Shown: in pieces, positions 1 to 7,566 of the stretch
Numbering within the stretch: position 1 is the first letter of the stretch
Layout: every line of letters begins with the position of its first letter
Assembly: GCA_039820405.1 (NCBI GenBank)
Contig: JBCBQC010000009.1
Location: 1-64,000, forward strand
DNA from: CALLVY01 sp937899855
GTDB taxonomy: Bacteria > Bacteroidota > Bacteroidia > Chitinophagales > Saprospiraceae
DNA: 64,000 nt
Direction of reading: 5' to 3'
The notes under the pieces: model-generated
Seen by the model: the letters and a program-made list of their open reading frames with translations, nothing else
The model's database searches: none
Told to the model about the DNA's origin: nothing
Program-made: the position numbers and the translations under genes

Positions 1-1613
1 GCCAGGGTGTAGAAATGGTGAAAAACCAGTCGATCGTTTTCGTTCAGGTCCTTTTGCAAAGCATCGTAGGTGGTCCGCAGTTTCCGACACAGGGCCGCCG
101 CCTCGAACCGCGTATACTTACGGCCGTCGTAATCAAAAGTCTTGATGGGAATTTGTCGCTTTTGGATGGCCTCCATGACTTCGAGGTCGTTTTTCAGGGC
201 GCTGCACTGGTAAACCCGGTCGACTTGCTCGGGGGCGTACAGACTTGCAAAGGACCGTCCCGCAGCTTGGTCCGTTTCCTCCTCCAAGTCGAAGCCCTGG
301 GGGTTGCGCTGGTCGTAGTAGCCCTCGTAAAGCGGATCAAAAGAATTGAGTTGGTAATGGACGACAAAGTCCCGGGCGAATACCTCCTGGCTGTTGACGC
401 GGGGTTGGTCCGCGTACTGGACCGTAGCGAAGAGCTGCCGCGTCAGTCGCTGTTGTAAATGCTCCAGGTCTGCAAAAAGGCTGTTGGCGGCAAGGGGCGG
501 GTGCTCCCGGTCCGGAAGGCCGAGTTTTTCGAGCGCCTCGATCCGATCCGGCGTACTGGGGTGAGAGGCCCATTGATCTTTAATGACTAGCTTGGACTTG
601 TTGTAGCGGTTGAGGTCCCGCAGCCTCACCTGGGGTAAGTCGTCGACCAGACGCAAGTCTTCCTGCTGGGCCAGGTAGTGCATCACAAAGCGCTGTTCGG
701 GAAAAATATTGGCGCTCGTAGTGGCCTTGGCGATCTGACCTTCGTAAAAATGGAGGACGTGTTGGTAAGCCGATTCGGCCAGCCCCAGCCGGAGCAAAGC
801 CGTCTGCAAGGGGCCCCGCCCCGTCACGCTGGCCGCTACGGCGTCGGCGTGGAATTCCATCTCGCGAGAAAGACGGAGGTAACTCAAATTGACCACGGCG
901 TATACTTTGGCCAGGATCCATTGGAAGCCCTGGATGATCCTCACCGCTCCCAGCACCGCAAAGGCGAAAAATCCTCCCACCTCGGCCCAATTGCGAAGCA
1001 CGTTTTCGTACCATTCATCGTCGTGGAGTAAATTGAAGATGACCAGATTTACGTGGTAAACGTAGCTGCCTACCCGCATGCTTTTTTGGGAAAAATGCCC
1101 AAACTCGTGGGCGAGGACCGCTTTAAACTCCGCCGCCGAAAGGCTGTTGACCAAACCCAGTCCAATTTCCAGATTCTTGGGTGTCGATACAAACATGCTC
1201 CAAAAGCTAGAGTCGTAAAAGACGGAAGCGTTGACGGCGGTCGACAGGTAAATCCGCTTGGGAAAGGGCGTGTCCACTTCCCGGGCCAGCGTCTCAACCA
1301 ACTGGAACAGTTGGGGCGCATCCGAGCGGCGAAGCTCCAGCAAATGGGAACGATCCACCTTGGTGGTTTTAAACAAAAACTTCAGTAAAAACAACAGGAT
1401 CATCCCACCAAAGGAGATCAGGGGCAGGCCCACAATGAGGGCGCCAACGCTAAAGTGCTGTAGAATGAGGCTGCCGCCCCAGTACACGCAGCACACCGTG
1501 AGCAGCAGGGCAAGTCCGAGGAGTAGGAGGTAAGTGAGGAGGAAAAAGACGACGGCCAGGATGGCGCGGGTCGTCTGCTTCTTGAAGTTGTCCGAGACGG
1601 TAACGGCTTTCAT
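1..1613 (-). CDS. M48 family membrane metalloprotease (C-terminus off the window)
   Basis: The gene reads leftward from an ATG at 1613 and is still open at base 1, so only the first 537 or so residues are visible. Two hydrophobic stretches near residues 16-75 predict a membrane anchor. The zinc motif HEFGH lies near residue 168, and a third-ligand motif of the form EFHAD follows near residue 250, the spacing expected of M48 (HtpX/Ste24-like) peptidases. The segment after it is hydrophilic and runs on past the usual length of HtpX, so this is a longer M48 relative probably acting on membrane or envelope proteins. A 7/8 match to the Bacteroidota -7 box lies 27 bases upstream of the start. Family assignment is secure; substrate is unknown. 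Confidence 0.9.
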   Translation of the reverse strand, partial: MKAVTVSDNFKKQTTRAILAVVFFLLTYLLLLGLALLLTVCCVYWGGSLILQHFSVGALIVGLPLISFGGMILLFLLKFLFKTTKVDRSHLLELRRSDAPQLFQLVETLAREVDTPFPKRIYLSTAVNASVFYDSSFWSMFVSTPKNLEIGLGLVNSLSAAEFKAVLAHEFGHFSQKSMRVGSYVYHVNLVIFNLLHDDEWYENVLRNWAEVGGFFAFAVLGAVRIIQGFQWILAKVYAVVNLSYLRLSREMEFHADAVAASVTGRGPLQTALLRLGLAESAYQHVLHFYEGQIAKATTSANIFPEQRFVMHYLAQQEDLRLVDDLPQVRLRDLNRYNKSKLVIKDQWASHPSTPDRIEALEKLGLPDREHPPLAANSLFADLEHLQQRLTRQLFATVQYADQPRVNSQEVFARDFVVHYQLNSFDPLYEGYYDQRNPQGFDLEEETDQAAGRSFASLYAPEQVDRVYQCSALKNDLEVMEAIQKRQIPIKTFDYDGRKYTRFEAAALCRKLRTTYDALQKDLNENDRLVFHHFYTL

Positions 1614-1639
1614 TTTCAATAACTTTATTTTTCGAGTCG

Positions 1640-1647
1640 TAAAGGTA
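1640..1647 (-). promoter_or_regulatory. Candidate -7 box for the M48 protease gene
   Basis: Read on the minus strand the bases are TACCTTTA, one mismatch from TAnnTTTG. The implied start of transcription is about 20 bases upstream of the ATG at 1613. No clear -33 element was recognised. Confidence 0.4.
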
Positions 1648-1708
1648 AGCCTTTCCCGTCACTTTTGCCGATAAATTCCCGCCCGTAGACGGCCGCATTG
1701 GGCACCAC

Positions 1709-2572
1709 CTACTTCCGCAGCAAGCCATCGAATTTGTCGACGTATTCCGCTTCGTAGTTGAGGATTCCCCGGACGTGCTTGCCCTCAATTTTCCAAAACT
1801 CGGTACTTTCCGGGTTGGCGTTGGCGTAGATGTCTTCCGAAAATTCAAAGGGTATTTTTGTATCCTCCACGCTGTGGATGATGACTACGGGTTTGTCAAT
1901 TTTTTTGATCTCCCGATTTGTAGGAAAGTCGTTATTGAGAATTAGGGGAATGATAAATTTGAATTTTTCGAGATTGATTTCACTGGCGTAAAACTGCGCT
2001 ACGGCCGGGAAAGAACTGAACGCGCTTTCGATAATTAAGCCTGCGATTTGCTCATTTTTGGAAGAGGCGTTGGCGGTAGCAAAAATCCCTCCGATGGAAG
2101 TCCCCCAGATGATAATCGGCGTATTTTTCACCGCCTCAAAACGGACCACCTGATCAAAGATTTCGTCGGCATCCCTGCGAAGGGTCTGACTGTTGTCCGC
2201 CTTTCCCGTCGACTGGCCGTAGCCGCGTCGTTCGTAGGTGAAGATTTGGTATCCCGCTTGGATGAGGGGGGCGTAAAACCTTTTTTGACTGTCGTTGATG
2301 CTCATTCCGTTTCCCGCGTGGTGCATGATGGTGGCCTTTACCGCTACCGAATCGGCGGGCCTAAAGAGGGCCGCGTGAATGCTCGTCTGGTCACTCAAAG
2401 ACAAGTACATTTCTTCGTGCTCAAATTCCGTAGCCAAGGCCTCTTCCCGGTAGTCCGCCCGGTAAATTTGACCATCGAGGACCCGGCCAAAGCGCAAGTA
2501 CCCAATGGCTACTGCGAAGAGAACGACAAAGATGAGGAACAACCACTTGACAACTTTGAACACTTTTTTCAT
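1709..2572 (-). CDS. Membrane-anchored alpha/beta hydrolase
   Basis: The 287-residue product starts with a lysine-flanked hydrophobic segment (residues 10-25) that predicts an N-terminal membrane anchor with the domain outside the cytoplasm. The nucleophile elbow GTSIGG places the catalytic serine at 159. The sequence HSVEDTKIP supplies the likely acid Asp and GKHVRG near the C-terminus the His, so the triad looks complete. A run near residue 115 (ERRGYGQS) is typical of the serine-hydrolase clan that includes YfhR/BEM46-like proteins. It follows the S41-like protease gene in the same direction, separated by a GC-rich hairpin. The substrate cannot be told from sequence. The stretch 1709-3926 looks less GC-rich than the DNA around it. 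Confidence 0.85.
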   Translation of the reverse strand: MKKVFKVVKWLFLIFVVLFAVAIGYLRFGRVLDGQIYRADYREEALATEFEHEEMYLSLSDQTSIHAALFRPADSVAVKATIMHHAGNGMSINDSQKRFYAPLIQAGYQIFTYERRGYGQSTGKADNSQTLRRDADEIFDQVVRFEAVKNTPIIIWGTSIGGIFATANASSKNEQIAGLIIESAFSSFPAVAQFYASEINLEKFKFIIPLILNNDFPTNREIKKIDKPVVIIHSVEDTKIPFEFSEDIYANANPESTEFWKIEGKHVRGILNYEAEYVDKFDGLLRK

Positions 2573-2593
2573 GCGGTACTTGGTTTGCTGAGG

Positions 2594-2626
2594 CGAGGGG
2601 GGCAGTGCCTAAGCACTGCCCCCTCG
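2594..2626. repeat. Long GC-rich inverted repeat between two hydrolase genes
   Basis: The arms are CGAGGGGGGCAGTGC and GCACTGCCCCCTCG around a four-base CTAA loop, with one bulged G. No T-run follows on either strand, so it is not a canonical intrinsic terminator. It could stabilise the 3' end of the upstream leftward transcript or be a copy of a dispersed intergenic hairpin; no second copy was seen in the window. Confidence 0.7.
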
Positions 2627-2633
2627 ACCCCCG

Positions 2634-3926
2634 TTAATAATCTTTGACCCATTCATAAATGGGGTCCACGCCACTCGCAATATCACTGAATGTTGTGGGA
2701 ACAGTGACATCCGGTAGCACCGCAAGCAAGTCCTCATCAATGTATTTAAAATAATTGGTGGAGTGGTAAATTTCCATCTTGGTTTTGGGCAGTATCAATG
2801 CCCGAACTTCTCCATAGTGGTTGGGACTCCCTCCCGTGGGTTTGCCCACCAAGATCGCATTGGTAAGTTGGCGGAAGTTCATGGCGTTGATAACGGCCGA
2901 AGAAAAGGTGTGTTGGCTGATGGCGACAAACAGTTTTCCCTTTTGATTGATGGCGGCCACCTCGCTCAGTTCCTCCACAAATTTGGTCCCCTGTGGAGAA
3001 CTGCCCCCACCGTTGAGTCGCATATCAAACAGGACCTTATTGACCTCCTCCTTTTCTAGGAGCGCAAAGATTTCACTTTTAAAGGCGTCGAAGGAGGGCA
3101 GGTTTTTAGCCTCTTCCTGGTCGCCAAAGCGCTCTTCCAATTCTCGACTCCAGCAGCTGTTGTATTGAATGAATAGGATGCCGTCCTCGGCAAAGAAACG
3201 GTATTTAAACAAGGCCGCGCTATCCCCTTGGACGCTGAACCAATAATATGGCGCCCGCTCCAGGTGTTCAAACACATCGACGTTGTACTCCCCCTTGCTG
3301 GGCTGGATGGCCAGGGTCTCCGTACTCCCATCCCTACTTCTGAGTTGGAAATTGGCCAAGGGTTCGGGCGTCACTTCGTAATAGTGCAAAATTTGGTACA
3401 TGGGTAAAAAATAGTGCATCCTCTTGTGGTTGAAATACGGCGCGTTTTTGGGCACCACCTTCGACACTTTTTCAATGACCTCTTCAATAGGGACATCATT
3501 AATCGCAACCAGTTGCTTCCCGATGGCACGCTGGTACTCCCGACTGGCGCCGGTAATCCAGATGCCATCCTCAAACCAAAAGATTTCGATGGGATAGTAA
3601 CCCTCCTCATCCAGTAGATCGTAAAAGCCAAAATTGGTATGCGGATCGCCCAATTCAGCGGTGGCTTCTCGCAACTGCATCAAAACCTGAGCTTCGGTTT
3701 TGGAAGAGAGGTTACTGGTGGAAGCGATAAAGTCTAAGTTTTTATGAAAATCTGCTTTGCTTTGGTGGAAAAACAAATTGGGGTGCTTGACCGGCAGCGT
3801 GTCTTTTAAGTACTGCAAGTCTTGTTGGTAGTCCGCTACGTTTAAGCGGGTTGCCGGAGCTGGTTTATCACTTTGGCAAGCAACAAATAAGCAAACGGTA
3901 GCAATGATCATCAGAGCATATTTCAT
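2634..3926 (-). CDS. S41 family peptidase-like lipoprotein
   Basis: The 430-residue product has a lipoprotein signal (hydrophobic residues 4-15 ending in VAC, Cys17), so it should be a lipid-anchored envelope protein. The C-terminal half carries the tail-specific protease (S41) pattern: a beta strand with FDMRLNGGGSS, then ISQHTFSSAV with the candidate nucleophile serine, then GKPTGGSP. No obvious PDZ domain was recognised; the region before the protease core is mixed alpha/beta. S41 proteins of this layout often degrade misfolded or secreted peptides. The start ATG at 3926 is fixed by the signal peptide. A perfect 7-bp inverted repeat sits 39-55 bases upstream. Confidence 0.85.
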   Translation of the reverse strand: MKYALMIIATVCLFVACQSDKPAPATRLNVADYQQDLQYLKDTLPVKHPNLFFHQSKADFHKNLDFIASTSNLSSKTEAQVLMQLREATAELGDPHTNFGFYDLLDEEGYYPIEIFWFEDGIWITGASREYQRAIGKQLVAINDVPIEEVIEKVSKVVPKNAPYFNHKRMHYFLPMYQILHYYEVTPEPLANFQLRSRDGSTETLAIQPSKGEYNVDVFEHLERAPYYWFSVQGDSAALFKYRFFAEDGILFIQYNSCWSRELEERFGDQEEAKNLPSFDAFKSEIFALLEKEEVNKVLFDMRLNGGGSSPQGTKFVEELSEVAAINQKGKLFVAISQHTFSSAVINAMNFRQLTNAILVGKPTGGSPNHYGEVRALILPKTKMEIYHSTNYFKYIDEDLLAVLPDVTVPTTFSDIASGVDPIYEWVKDY

Positions 3927-3964
3927 ATGGATCCCTTTTTTTGAAATAAATATTATTTCAGGTT

Positions 3965-3981
3965 TACAATTACAAATTGTA
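3965..3981. promoter_or_regulatory. Operator-like palindrome upstream of the S41-like gene
   Basis: TACAATT-ACA-AATTGTA is a perfect 7-bp inverted repeat with a 3-bp spacer, in the size range of sites for dimeric helix-turn-helix regulators. It lies in the 214-base gap 3927-4140. No cognate regulator is adjacent. A looser stem with CCCC and GGGG outer arms lies next to it at about 3983-4016. Confidence 0.4.
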
Positions 3982-4140
3982 TCCCCTGCGTTGGTATGCT
4001 CAGTACGCAGTTGGGGACAGGGAAGGTCCGAACAGAAACATTACAATGAAGATAAAAAAGATGAGGACTACTTGGGCGTGTGTTGTTTGCTTTGTGCGTT
4101 TATCCAACTGGCGAAGTCCGTTATCGGGCAAATGTGGCTT

Positions 4141-4992
4141 TTAATACGCTTTGAGCAGCGCCCTAATCGTGGCCAGATTGACCGTTTCCAGACCGCTCAA
4201 CTGCGCCTCGGCCTCCCGCGTTCGTGGGTGGTACCAATCCTGTCGTTCAAAATACCGCTGCCACTTGCGCTGGGTAAAGATTTGGCCGTACTCCGCCAGC
4301 AGTTCCTGTTGCATGTGGGTCAGGGCCTCCGGGCGGTAGGCCTCCAATTCGGCACGCGAGAGTAAGCGCCAGGAAGCTTCGACGTAGCGGCGCCCTTCGC
4401 TGATCCGCTGGGGGCGCGTGAGGGGGTAGAGCTGACCCAGCGAGTCGATCCGGTAGTAGTCGTAGTGCAGCTGGTCCTGGTAGTAGCCCTCGGCATCATA
4501 GACCTCGTAGGACTCCACCTCGATCGTTTGGCCGTCGATCAGGTTGACGGCCGCGTAGCCACCCCAGGCTGCTTCCTGGAGGGAGAGGATCGACAGGGGG
4601 CGGCCTGCCTTGGTAAATACGCCGAGGTAGGGGTGGTGCTCGGGTGGGGTCGGGCGGGAATATTCGTAGTAAAGCAAGCGGATCGAATCGCAGAAGCTGA
4701 TTTCCAATCCGTAGAGGTCGAAATCGGGGTGGCGGGTGGAGTCGGGAAAAAACTGGGTGGCGGCCCGGTGCAGTTGGCGATCGGCTGCTGGATCGCGTTC
4801 TTGCTGGAGGGCTTGGAGGAAGGAAAAAAAGGCGTAGGCTTCGGCCTCCGTAGCTTGGGATTTGATTCCCACCAGGGTGCTCTGAACCGGGCTCGGTGGG
4901 TGGGGCGGCGGCGGGGCTTCCGACGCGCACTGAACCAGGCAGAGGAGAAGGGGGAAAAGCCCCGCGAGGGCTGATAGATTTAGATTTTTCAT
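4141..4992 (-). CDS. YARHG-domain lipoprotein
   Basis: The 283-residue product begins with a lipoprotein signal ending LVQC (Cys22), followed by a proline-rich linker. Near the C-terminus (about residues 223-258) the segment with LLAEYGQIF, then YFERQDWY matches the YARHG extracellular domain pattern (an alpha-helical ARhG-F core followed by YF-x-WY). The middle part, rich in Tyr and Asp, has no family I recognise. The protein is therefore probably anchored at the envelope and exposed. It reads leftward with a 214-base gap to the S41-like gene, so co-transcription is uncertain. Function is unknown. Confidence 0.75.
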   Translation of the reverse strand: MKNLNLSALAGLFPLLLCLVQCASEAPPPPHPPSPVQSTLVGIKSQATEAEAYAFFSFLQALQQERDPAADRQLHRAATQFFPDSTRHPDFDLYGLEISFCDSIRLLYYEYSRPTPPEHHPYLGVFTKAGRPLSILSLQEAAWGGYAAVNLIDGQTIEVESYEVYDAEGYYQDQLHYDYYRIDSLGQLYPLTRPQRISEGRRYVEASWRLLSRAELEAYRPEALTHMQQELLAEYGQIFTQRKWQRYFERQDWYHPRTREAEAQLSGLETVNLATIRALLKAY

Positions 4993-5254
4993 AAGCGTAA
5001 TCTACCTCTAAATCACATTAATCGTACCAAAAAACGCCGTATGAAAATAGGAAAGTTGGTTTGAATATTCGTACGTTTATTTGTTTTAAAATGTTGTTAT
5101 TTAGTGATTTACAAATGATGAATATAAAATTTTGTAAAAAGTGACGCTGCCCATTTGCATCTCTTGAATAATGTCAACAATATTGTCAAAGCGAAATAAT
5201 TAACGTCAAATGACCAACCAGAATTTCCATACCACCTCCAACTGTTGCTGCACG

Positions 5255-5311
5255 ATGTGTTGCTGCTGCTGCTGTTTCGCCGGTATGCGTTCTGGTCCTT
5301 GGGCTCCTTGA
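5255..5311 (+). CDS. Cysteine-rich leader peptide (18 codons)
   Basis: The ORF encodes MCCCCCCFAGMRSGPWAP: ATG at 5255-5257, six Cys codons at 5258-5275 (TGT, four TGC, TGT) and TGA at 5309-5311. It lies 84 bases before the sulfite reductase start and 21 bases before the terminator stem. Its function would be to make translation speed report charged tRNA-Cys, not to yield a working peptide. No Shine-Dalgarno sequence is visible, as is normal for Bacteroidota. The caveat is that a TGC trinucleotide run could arise by slippage. The in-frame ATG, the nearby stop and the overlap with the antiterminator arm argue for function. Confidence 0.68.
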   Translation: MCCCCCCFAGMRSGPWAP

Positions 5312-5332
5312 TTCGTAATCTTTTCATCCATC

Positions 5333-5373
5333 AAAAAGCCGTTCCAGAATGCTGTTCTGGAACGGCTTTTTTT
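5333..5373 (+). terminator. Intrinsic terminator in the leader of the sulfite reductase operon
   Basis: The arms AAAAAGCCGTTCCAGAA (5333-5349) and TTCTGGAACGGCTTTTT (5355-5371) pair perfectly around a TGCTG loop, and a T-run of seven follows the stem. It ends only 23 bases before the ATG at 5396, so any transcript of the operon starting upstream must read through it. The A-run/T-run symmetry would also allow function on the minus strand, but no leftward gene ends here. Confidence 0.9.
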
Positions 5374-5395
5374 ATGTGCAAAAACCACCACCATC

Positions 5396-7534
5396 ATGAC
5401 TCAGCAGTCCAAGCCTCAACACTACCACGATCCCGCCGTTCGGGACATCGTCGAATTGACGCAGAAGATTCAGCGCTTCCACCGCGGCGAGCTCGACGAG
5501 GATCGTTTCAAGCACTACCGACTCACCCGCGGGGTCTACGGCCAGCGCCAAGTGGGCGTGCACATGTTCCGCACCAAAATTCCCTTTGGTCGCCTCCGCG
5601 CCGCTCAGTTGATTCGCTTGGCGGACGTGGCGGAAAAATACACCAATGGCAACCTCCACCTCACCACCCGGCAAAACATCCAAATGCACCACGTCAAGCT
5701 CGATGACGCCCCCGCCATCTGGACCGAGCTCAACGAGGTGGGCGTGACCGCCCGCGAAGCCTGCGGCAACACCGTCCGCAACCTCACCGCCTCGGCCAAT
5801 GCCGGCATCGATCCCGACGAACTGTTCGACGTCTCGCCCTACGTCCAGGCGGTTTACGCCTACTTTTTGCGCAACCCCATCTGCCAGGAAATGGGGCGCA
5901 AAATCAAGCCCGCCTTTTCCTCCAGCGATCGGGATTCGGCGTTTACCTACTTTCACGACTTTGGTTTTATCCCCCGCATCCAGCGGGTGGCGGATCGGGA
6001 AGTGCGGGGTTTTAAGCTCGTCGTGGGCGGTGGCTTGGGCGCCCAGGCCCTGGTGGCTCAGACGGCTTACGAGTTTATTCCCACCGATCGGATCATCCCG
6101 TTTATGGAAGCTGCTATTCGCGTTTTTGACCGCTATGGCGAACGGGAAAAACGCTTTAAGGCTCGGATGAAATTTTTGCTTAAAAAATTGGGACTCGAAG
6201 CCTTCCTGGAATTGGTAGAGACCGAACGCCAGTCTCTGGAGCGGCAAAGCGTACCCATCGACCATACGCAGTGGGAATCGCCCACCGTTCCCCCACTACG
6301 CGACACTCCCCTCGTTCCCCCCATCGACCCCCAACAGTACGACCGTTGGCTAGCGGCAAATGTCTTCGAACAAAAACAGCCTGGTTTTTACGCCGCCCAA
6401 CTCAAAATCCGTTTGGGCGATCTAGATGCCGACACCGCCCGCGCCCTGGCCCGAATCGCTCTGCACTACGCTGCGGACGATCTGCGGATCACCGTCAACC
6501 AAGGCATTTTGCTGCGCTTCATCCACCCCGCATATTTACCCACCCTCTTCAATGCCCTCCACGCCATCGGCCTTGCCGACCCTGGCTTCAACAGCCTCGC
6601 CGACATCACCTCCTGCCCGGGTACCGATACCTGCAACCTGGCGGTGACCAACAGTACGGGCCTGGCCCTGGCGCTAGAGGAAGTAGTCCGGGAGGAATAT
6701 CCCCACCTGATCACCTCCTCGTCGATCAACATCAAAATCAGCGGTTGTATGAACGCCTGTGGTCAGCACATGGCGGCCAATATTGGCTTCCACGGCAGCT
6801 CCATCAAACGCGAGGGCAAGGTACTCCCCGCCATGCAAATCGTACTCGGGGGTGGGGTCGACCCGGATGGCAAAGGCTACATCGCCGAACGGGTCATCAA
6901 ACTGCCGACCAAACGCATTCCCGACGCCCTGCGCCTCTTACTCGACGAGTACGAGCGGGAAGACCACGGCCGGTATTTCAACGATTTTGTCCGCCAGCAC
7001 GGCAAACGCTATTTCTACCAGCTCCTCAAAGAACTGGCCCGGACCGACAACCTGGACGATCGCGACTTTATCGATTGGGGCAACGACAGCGTGTACCAAC
7101 AGGCCATCGGGGTGGGGGAGTGCGCCGGCGTATCCATGGACCTGGTGAGCCTCATCCTCCAGGATGCCGCCGAAAAATTGGAGCTATCCGGCGAAGCCTA
7201 CCAAGCGCAGGCCCTGGGCGATAGTATCTACCACAGCTACAGCGCCATGGTCATCGGTGCCAAGGCCCTGTTGCTCAGCGAAGACATCCGCTGCAATACG
7301 CACCGGGGCATCATCAACGATTTTCAAGAACACTTTATCGACCAACAAAAACTCCCGCTGGATCGCAGTTTCCCCGAACTCGTCCTCCAGCTCAACCAAC
7401 AGCCCCCCAGCTTGGAATTTGCGGCCACCTACGGTCGCCAGGCCCAGGACTTTGTCCGCCGCGTATTTGCCTACCGCCAGCAAAATGGCGGGGGCGACGA
7501 CAAATTGGTGATCGGTAATTACTACCGCGCCTAA
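5396..7534 (+). CDS. Assimilatory sulfite (nitrite) reductase hemoprotein with C-terminal HEPN-like domain
   Basis: The 712-residue product catalyses six-electron reduction of sulfite to sulfide using siroheme and a 4Fe-4S cluster. Two ferredoxin-like half-repeats and siroheme domains are present (for example TTRQNIQ near residue 92). The cluster cysteines are C407 and C413 (in SCPGTDTCN) and C451 and C455 (in GCMNACGQH), the C-x5-C / C-x3-C arrangement of this family. After the siroheme domain there is an alpha-helical extension of about 160 residues (GDSIYHSY, then THRGIINDFQEHF) resembling a HEPN domain, which makes the protein longer than plain CysI. The genes that follow make siroheme, sulfite and reduced ferredoxin, so sulfite rather than nitrite is the likely substrate. 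A cysteine-codon attenuator precedes it. Confidence 0.93.
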   Translation: MTQQSKPQHYHDPAVRDIVELTQKIQRFHRGELDEDRFKHYRLTRGVYGQRQVGVHMFRTKIPFGRLRAAQLIRLADVAEKYTNGNLHLTTRQNIQMHHVKLDDAPAIWTELNEVGVTAREACGNTVRNLTASANAGIDPDELFDVSPYVQAVYAYFLRNPICQEMGRKIKPAFSSSDRDSAFTYFHDFGFIPRIQRVADREVRGFKLVVGGGLGAQALVAQTAYEFIPTDRIIPFMEAAIRVFDRYGEREKRFKARMKFLLKKLGLEAFLELVETERQSLERQSVPIDHTQWESPTVPPLRDTPLVPPIDPQQYDRWLAANVFEQKQPGFYAAQLKIRLGDLDADTARALARIALHYAADDLRITVNQGILLRFIHPAYLPTLFNALHAIGLADPGFNSLADITSCPGTDTCNLAVTNSTGLALALEEVVREEYPHLITSSSINIKISGCMNACGQHMAANIGFHGSSIKREGKVLPAMQIVLGGGVDPDGKGYIAERVIKLPTKRIPDALRLLLDEYEREDHGRYFNDFVRQHGKRYFYQLLKELARTDNLDDRDFIDWGNDSVYQQAIGVGECAGVSMDLVSLILQDAAEKLELSGEAYQAQALGDSIYHSYSAMVIGAKALLLSEDIRCNTHRGIINDFQEHFIDQQKLPLDRSFPELVLQLNQQPPSLEFAATYGRQAQDFVRRVFAYRQQNGGGDDKLVIGNYYRA

Positions 7535-7566
7535 ATCATTCACCATCCCCCACAAAATTGGAGACG

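Larger units (their letters stand above)
5217..5373 (+). promoter_or_regulatory. Putative cysteine-responsive transcription attenuator of the sulfur operon
   Basis: Four complementary segments are visible. Segment 1 is ACCAGAA (5217-5223). Segment 2 is GCGTTCTGG plus GGCT (5287-5295, 5302-5305). Segment 3 is AGCC plus CCAGAATGC (5337-5340, 5344-5352). Segment 4 is TTCTGGAACGGC (5355-5366), followed by T7. Segments 3 and 4 make a 17-bp intrinsic terminator. Segments 2 and 3 can make a competing antiterminator of 9 plus 4 pairs. Segment 2 lies inside an 18-codon leader ORF just downstream of six consecutive Cys codons. A ribosome stalled at those codons would leave segment 2 free. One that reaches the stop at 5309-5311 would cover it and let the terminator form. 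This is the logic of amino-acid operon attenuators. The downstream operon makes sulfide for cysteine synthesis. The mechanism is inferred; the pairings are seen. Confidence 0.72.

Noticed and set aside
5261..5272. The TGC repeat as a mere trinucleotide microsatellite
   Set aside because: It could have arisen by slippage, but an in-frame ATG, an early stop and overlap with an antiterminator arm at a cysteine-synthesis operon make a functional leader more likely; kept as the main caveat.
5109..5327. A 72-codon minus-strand ORF covering the Cys leader region, with a glutamine/serine run
   Set aside because: The run is the reverse reading of the TGC repeats, and no promoter or family support was seen.
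5245..5706. A plus-strand frame starting at TTG 5245 with a Leu run, extending into sulfite reductase
   Set aside because: It is out of frame with the reductase, crosses the terminator and has no family similarity; the Cys-run frame is better placed for attenuation.
5372..6265. A 297-codon minus-strand frame opposite the start of sulfite reductase
   Set aside because: Its frame matches codon-third positions of the sulfite reductase gene and it encodes no known domain.
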